Positions 59,285 through 64,000 of a stretch of DNA of 64,000 bases are shown here, piece after piece. The number at the start of each line of letters is the position of its first letter. The stretch's first letter is position 1. The notes under the pieces were generated by a model that saw only the letters and a list, made by a program, of their open reading frames with translations, searched no databases and had not been told where the DNA came from. This DNA comes from an uncultured Ilumatobacter sp. (GTDB lineage: Bacteria > Actinomycetota > Acidimicrobiia > Acidimicrobiales > Ilumatobacteraceae): positions 117,246-181,245 of the forward strand of contig CAJQPY010000006.1 of the NCBI GenBank assembly GCA_905480335.1. Reading direction: 5' to 3'. The position numbers were made by a program, and so were the translations under genes.

Positions 59285-61012
59285 ATGGAATCGACGTATG
59301 ACGTGGTGTGGCCGAAGTCGCCTCGGGGTGTGCAGTCCAAGGCGCTTGCGCCTCGGCTCGACAGCCTGGACGGCAAGCGGATCGCGTTCTTGTGGGACTA
59401 CTTGTTCCGCGGCGACGAGGTGTTCCCGGCGCTTGAGGCCGAGCTGACGCGTCGGTTCCCAACGGTGGACATCGTTGGCTATGACGTGTTCGGCAACACG
59501 CACGGCTCGGACGAGAAGGAGATGGTTACCGGTCTGGCGGAAGGGCTGACGCATCGACACATCGATGCCGTGGTCTCTGCGATGGGTTGTTGAGGCAGTT
59601 GTACGCCCGCCGTGATGCGGGCCTCCATTGCAGCTGAAGCAGCCGGTGTGCCGTCGGTTTCTGTCGTGTGCGAAGGGTTCGTCAAACAGGCCGCCGCCAC
59701 AGGGCGAGGGCACGGGTTCGACGGCCTGCCACTCGCAGTGCTTCCAGGGCACGTCGATGCACAGTCCAGCGAGGTGATGCTCGCCAACGTTCGCGATGTC
59801 GCCGTCGGCCAAGTGATTGCCGGTCTCACCGAACTCGTCGCGGTCGGAGATGGCGAAGCTGATGAGCCGAGCGCACTCGACGTGGCTGCGTCCGGGTCGA
59901 TTGACGAGATCTATCGCACGTTCCTCGCACACGGATGGTCCGACGGGCTGCCGTTCATCCCACCGACACGACAACGCGTCGACGACTTCATCGCGGTCAC
60001 AGCACATGATCCATGGAAGCGTCTCGGCATCGCACCGTCGTCAGGGCGCGACGTCACGATCTGGTCGATCGCGGTGAACGCGGTGATGGCCGGATGCGAA
60101 CCTGCACACCTCCCGGTGCTGATCTCCGCCGCTCAGATCCTGCTCGACCCCAGCTACGGCTCGGAGCACTCCGGTAACACGACTGGGGCTGATGCGCTGA
60201 TGATCGTCTCGGGGCCATCGTCGACCGACCTCGGCTTCAACCACGGCCAAGGCGCACTGCGCGACGGCCACCACGCGAACACCACAGTCGGCAGATGGCT
60301 GCGGTTGTTCCTGCGCAACGTGTTCGGATTCACCTCCGACGAGCACGACAAAGCCACCTTCGGAAACTCGGCTCGCGTGGTTCTGGCCGAAGACATGGAT
60401 GCACTTGCTGAGATTGGCTGGGAACCTCTGGCTGCCGACTTCGGCTTCGACCGCTCCGGCGACGTGTTGACCATGGCGCGCTTCAACTCCGGCGCGATCA
60501 TCGGCAGCGTCTTTGGGTCCACACCCGACGAGGTCGTCCCATATTTGGCTGACGGGTTGGCACGCATCAGCGGCTGGGACCTCACCCACGTCTACGGATT
60601 GGGCCACGAACAGTTCCGGCCTCTCTTGGTCCTGTCGCCGATCCTTGCACGCATGTTCGCGAATGCAGGCTGGTCGAAAGACGACGTGCGAATGGCCTTA
60701 TTCGAACATGCCCGGATCCCGGCGTGGCGGTTCGAGAAGCTGATCGGCGAGTGGACCAACCTCACCGCAGGACGCCGCACACTCACCGAACTCGCCAGCA
60801 GCGGCCATGTCCCGGCAGTGTTTGCAGAGTCGGATGATCCGAACCGGATGGTCCCCATCGTCACCGACCCCTCCAAGTTCGCCATCGCCGTGGCGGGTGA
60901 CCCGACGCGGACGAACGCGTACGTTTTGAGCAACGACGGCCCACACGGCGACTGGGCAGCACACAGCATCGACCGATCAAACTCACAGGACCTTGTATGC
61001 GGAATCTTCTGA
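59285..61012 (+). CDS. UGSC-family selenoprotein with in-frame UGA (Sec103) and C-terminal extra domain
   Basis: The gene is open from ATG 59285 to the stop at 61012 except for one in-frame TGA (59591-59593), read as selenocysteine 103. The surrounding sequence reads MGC-U-GSC-TPAV, the signature of UGSC (seleno)proteins, and the homologous reading continues on both sides. A GC hairpin downstream could be the SECIS element. The first 200 residues are the UGSC domain; the U-x-x-C pair recalls the selenoprotein subunits of glycine-reductase-type enzymes. The remaining 350 residues begin with GWSDGLPFIPPT and form a separate domain I cannot name. The total is 575 residues. It overlaps gabD by 16 bases and is divergent from an Lrp regulator. 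The reaction is unknown. Confidence 0.85.
59605..59622 (+). promoter_or_regulatory. Candidate bacterial SECIS hairpin
   Basis: GCCCGC (59605-59610) pairs perfectly with GCGGGC (59617-59622) around the loop CGTGAT. The loop begins 17 nt after the in-frame UGA, and G is its second base. Bacterial SECIS elements are hairpins immediately downstream of the UGA with a guanine near the start of a small apical loop, so spacing and loop both fit. Confidence 0.6.
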
Positions 61013-62484
61013 ACCTCAACGACCCCACGCTGCTGCGCACTGACGCCTACATCGATGGTCGATGGACAGCAACTGACGCCCGTTTCGCAGTGATCGATCC
61101 GGCGACCGGCGAAGATCTCGCCGACGTCGCCGACTGCGACGCTGCCACCACGAACCTCGCAATCTCAGCAGCCCACGCGGCCCAGCGTGGGTGGGCGGCC
61201 AGGCTTCCACTCGAACGCAGCACTCTGCTGAGGGCGCTCGGCGACGCCATGTTCGACAACGAGGCGGATCTTGCTCGGATCATTGGGCTCGAGAACGGCA
61301 AGCCGTTCGCTGAAGCGGTCGGCGAGGTGCGCTACGCGGCCGGCTTCCTCACCTGGTTCGCCGAAGAAGCCCGCCGCACCAACGGCTCGATCATCCCCTC
61401 ACCGTTCGCCGACACCGCTGTTCTGGCGGTCCGTGAGGCGATCGGAGTCGCAGCGATCATCACACCGTGGAATTTCCCGGCCGCCATGATGACCCGCAAG
61501 ATCGGCCCCGCCTTCGCCGTTGGATGCACGATCATCGCCAAACCCGCCGAGCAGACACCCCTCACCGCTCTGGCGATCGCCGAACTGTCGGACCGAGTCG
61601 GTTTCCCGGCCGGGGTGTTCAACGTCGTCACCGGATCAGCCGAATCAGCGCCGGTCATCGGCGAAGCGCTGACGTCGAGCCGGACCGTGCGCAAGTTGTC
61701 GTTCACCGGATCAACCGTCATCGGCAAACTCCTCGCAACCCAATGCGCCGCCACGGTGAAGCGGGTGACACTCGAACTGGGCGGCAACGCACCGCTCATC
61801 GTGTTCGATGACGCCGACCTCGATGCCGCCGTGGCGGGAACCATCGCCGCGAAGTTCCGCAACGCCGGCCAGACCTGCGTCGCCGCCAACCGAATCCTCG
61901 TCCACCACAGCATCGCTGATGACTACACCGAACGGCTCTGTGCTGCTGTCGACCAACTCAAAATCGGGGCCTTCGACTCTGACGCTCAGATCGGACCGCT
62001 CATCGACGACGTCTCCGTCACCCGAGTGCAACACCTTGTAGCTGACGCAGTCAGCCACGGCGCCACGCTCGTGCGAGGCGGAGACGTCACCGAAGCCGGC
62101 TCGCAGTTCTTTGCCCCCACCATTCTCACCGGCGCGATCCCGACAATGAGCTGTCACACCGACGAGATCTTCGGACCCGTCCTGGCCCTCACCGAGTTCT
62201 CCACCACCTCAGAGGCCATCGCGATCGCGAACAACACCGACGCGGGCCTCGCCGCGTACATCTTCACCCGAGACCACGCACGAGCCTGGAACGTCAGCCG
62301 TCAACTCGAATACGGAATCGTCGGCGTCAACACCGGCGCCATCTCGGCACCCGAAGTGCCCTTCGGAGGCGTCAAGCAATCCGGCATCGGACGCGAAGGC
62401 TCACACTTCGGCACCTACGACTGGACCGAACTCAAGTACATCGCCATGGCCGGCCTCCACCCCGAACAAGACCCCACCCAATGA
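60997..62484 (+). CDS. gabD: NAD(P)-dependent succinate-semialdehyde dehydrogenase-like protein
   Basis: The 495-residue aldehyde dehydrogenase carries the catalytic cysteine in NAGQTCVAANR and the general-base glutamate in LELGGNAP. The end PEVPFGGVKQSGIGREG is characteristic of the succinate-semialdehyde dehydrogenase group. It oxidises a semialdehyde such as succinate semialdehyde, probably the product of the next gene. The ATG follows ACAGGACC and overlaps the selenoprotein end by 16 bases, so translation is coupled. It could act on a related aldehyde. Confidence 0.88.
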   Translation: MRNLLNLNDPTLLRTDAYIDGRWTATDARFAVIDPATGEDLADVADCDAATTNLAISAAHAAQRGWAARLPLERSTLLRALGDAMFDNEADLARIIGLENGKPFAEAVGEVRYAAGFLTWFAEEARRTNGSIIPSPFADTAVLAVREAIGVAAIITPWNFPAAMMTRKIGPAFAVGCTIIAKPAEQTPLTALAIAELSDRVGFPAGVFNVVTGSAESAPVIGEALTSSRTVRKLSFTGSTVIGKLLATQCAATVKRVTLELGGNAPLIVFDDADLDAAVAGTIAAKFRNAGQTCVAANRILVHHSIADDYTERLCAAVDQLKIGAFDSDAQIGPLIDDVSVTRVQHLVADAVSHGATLVRGGDVTEAGSQFFAPTILTGAIPTMSCHTDEIFGPVLALTEFSTTSEAIAIANNTDAGLAAYIFTRDHARAWNVSRQLEYGIVGVNTGAISAPEVPFGGVKQSGIGREGSHFGTYDWTELKYIAMAGLHPEQDPTQ

Positions 62485-63725
62485 CCACCGACGCATCGAC
62501 CTCCCACCTCTCCAACGTCTGGTTCCAAGTCACCGGACTCGACGTCGCCTCCGGTGATGGTTCATGGGTGACCACCGTCGACGGCACCCGCTATCTCGAC
62601 TTCACCGGCGGCATCGCCGTCACCTCAACCGGACACAGCCACCCAGCCGTCGTCGACGCCATCAGCCGCCAAGCGACCCGATTCATTCACGCACAGGCCA
62701 ACTGCTACCGCCACGACCTCCTCGAACCGCTCGCCACGGCACTCAACGAGATCACACCCCCCAGCATCGACACCTTCTTCTACGCCAACTCCGGTGCAGA
62801 AATCACCGAAGCGGCAATCAAGCTCGCCAAGCAAGCAACCGGACGGCCCAACACCATCGTGTTCAACGGCAGCTTTCACGGACGAACCCATCAGACAATG
62901 GCCATGACGACCTCGAAGACCGTCTACCGCGCCGGCCACGCCCCACTCCCGGGCGGAGTTCACATCGCACCATTCCCCGCCCCCTACACCCCGGACCCGA
63001 ATGCAGCAATCGATGACGCCGTGGCAGGTTTCGAACAGCTCCTCGCCACCGTCACCGCACCATCGGAAACCGCCGCAGCAATCCTTGAACCCGTGCTCGG
63101 CGAAGGCGGCTACCACCAAGCCCCACCAGCGTTCGTTCAACGGGTCGCCGACATCTGTCGAACACACGGGATCCTGTTCATCGCCGACGAAGTCCAATCA
63201 GGATTCGGCCGAACCGGCAAAATGTTCGCCATCGACCACACCGGCGTCGAACCCGACATCATCTGTATGGCCAAAGGCATCGCATCGGGCTTCCCATTCG
63301 CCGCCCTCGGAACGCGGCGAGAACTCGACGACCTCTGGCCGACCGGAAGCCACGGCGGCACCTACGGCGGCAACCCGATCGGATGCGCCGCCGCACTCGC
63401 CACCATCGACATCATCACCAGTGACGGCTTCCTCGACAACGTCAACGAACGAGGCGCGCAACTCCTTGCCGGACTGCGAGAACTCGCACAGGCTTTCCCC
63501 CAGCTCACCAACGTCCGAGGCGTCGGCATGATGATCGCCTGTGACCTCAACACCGCTGAAGTAAACACCGCCGTCCGCGAACACTGCCTCTCGAAAGGAC
63601 GACTCTTACTCATGTCGGCGGGCACGGCCGGGACCACACTGCGGTGGATGCCGCCCCTCACGGTGACAGCCGACGAGATCGACCAAGCACTCGTCGCGTT
63701 CGGCGCAGCTCTCGGATCTCTCTGA
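62481..63725 (+). CDS. gabT: Class III aminotransferase, 4-aminobutyrate aminotransferase-like
   Basis: This PLP enzyme has the motifs of omega-amino acid aminotransferases: NSGAEITEAAIKLAKQ, FHGRTHQT, the aspartate in ADEVQSGFGRTGK and the PLP lysine in MAKGIASGFPFAALG. The 414-residue length is normal. Paired with GabD it would convert 4-aminobutyrate (or a similar amine) to a semialdehyde and then to an acid. The ATG overlaps the gabD stop (ATGA). The coding strand is unusually C-rich. Confidence 0.87.
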   Translation: MTTDASTSHLSNVWFQVTGLDVASGDGSWVTTVDGTRYLDFTGGIAVTSTGHSHPAVVDAISRQATRFIHAQANCYRHDLLEPLATALNEITPPSIDTFFYANSGAEITEAAIKLAKQATGRPNTIVFNGSFHGRTHQTMAMTTSKTVYRAGHAPLPGGVHIAPFPAPYTPDPNAAIDDAVAGFEQLLATVTAPSETAAAILEPVLGEGGYHQAPPAFVQRVADICRTHGILFIADEVQSGFGRTGKMFAIDHTGVEPDIICMAKGIASGFPFAALGTRRELDDLWPTGSHGGTYGGNPIGCAAALATIDIITSDGFLDNVNERGAQLLAGLRELAQAFPQLTNVRGVGMMIACDLNTAEVNTAVREHCLSKGRLLLMSAGTAGTTLRWMPPLTVTADEIDQALVAFGAALGSL

Positions 63726-63786
63726 TTGGCCGACGCCTCCTCAACCGCTCAGAACAACGAAGCCGAACTCGTCGCTGACCAGTCCT

Positions 63787-63805
63787 CGATCGGCACTTCC
63801 GATCG
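63787..63805 (+). terminator. Hairpin after gabT
   Basis: CGATCGG and CCGATCG form a 7-bp stem around CACTT, 61 nt after the gabT stop. There is no U-tract, but actinobacterial terminators often lack one. The remaining 195 nt to the window end show no supported gene. Confidence 0.4.
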
Positions 63806-64000
63806 GTAGGAGCGCGCTTGGCACCCCACTCATAATCGCCACCACGAACGCTCGACTACGCGCCACATATCCGGCGAAGTGGGCGGCCAGGCGAGGCCAA
63901 CAGGCAGCACATAATCATACTCCTCATAAACCAGTGCGCTGCCCTGCGACCGTCCAGTTGAGCGACCTCTTTCGGACTTGAGACATGTCTGTTTGACAAA

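Noticed and set aside
59612..61012. Separate 466-residue gene starting at GTG 59612
   Set aside because: It starts inside a conserved domain, in phase with the upstream frame and just after a TGA in a UGSC motif; one selenoprotein gene explains both parts.
63726..63810. Short TTG-started frame directly after gabT
   Set aside because: It has only about 27 codons, no ribosome site and contains the terminator-like hairpin.

Overview
The window looks like a chromosomal segment of a high-GC actinobacterium, probably of the class Acidimicrobiia (Ilumatobacter-like). This is inferred from a b6/subunit-IV type split cytochrome b, a 14-subunit nuo operon, GTG starts, leaderless-type promoters (TANNNT 6-8 nt before the start codon), an F420-type LLM oxidoreductase and secreted proteins with RLLDTR repeats. 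No 16S rRNA or other taxonomic marker is present, so the assignment is tentative.

Layout. 0-2.6 kb (minus strand): a partial gene at the left edge, a ferritin-like hypothetical protein, an ABC1/UbiB kinase-like protein and a small DksA-like protein. 2.7-6.7 kb (plus): polyprenyl diphosphate synthase and the potassium uptake pair TrkA-TrkH. 6.7-8.9 kb (minus): a geranylgeranyl-reductase-like flavoprotein and a membrane-anchored monohaem cytochrome c. 9.1-30.1 kb (plus): one long respiratory gene run, with a b6f-like cytochrome bc complex (ferredoxin, cytochrome b6-like protein, subunit IV, Rieske protein, dihaem cytochrome c and two unknown membrane proteins) followed by nuoA-N, mostly joined by start/stop overlaps. 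30.3-43.2 kb: small metabolic genes (methyltransferases, a 2OG-Fe oxygenase, a family-1-like glycosidase, an MDR reductase, an LLM oxidoreductase, an acyl-CoA dehydrogenase), a RelA/SpoT-domain synthetase and a DUF6325/SHOCT pair. 43.6-50.6 kb: a more accessory stretch (EamA and MFS exporters, a Coq4-like protein, a VOC protein, an unrecognised protein, a serine hydrolase lipoprotein). 50.9-58.2 kb: an MBL-fold protein, an HI0933-type flavoprotein, an orphan form-II CoxL-type molybdoenzyme subunit and a large secreted metzincin protease with RLLDTR repeats. tRNA-Lys(UUU) lies at 58.3 kb.

The most unusual unit is at the right end (58.7-63.7 kb). An Lrp/AsnC regulator is divergent from a three-gene operon. 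Its first gene is a selenoprotein of the UGSC family, read through an in-frame TGA at 59591-59593 (Sec103), with a 6-bp GC hairpin at the right distance to act as a bacterial SECIS element. It is followed, with overlapping ends, by a GabD-like semialdehyde dehydrogenase and a GabT-like class III aminotransferase. A standard gene caller would split the selenoprotein into a 102-residue and a 466-residue piece. Together these genes suggest a selenium-dependent branch of amine or amino-acid catabolism that I do not recognise as a described system.

No CRISPR array, insertion sequence, prophage or replication origin was recognised.
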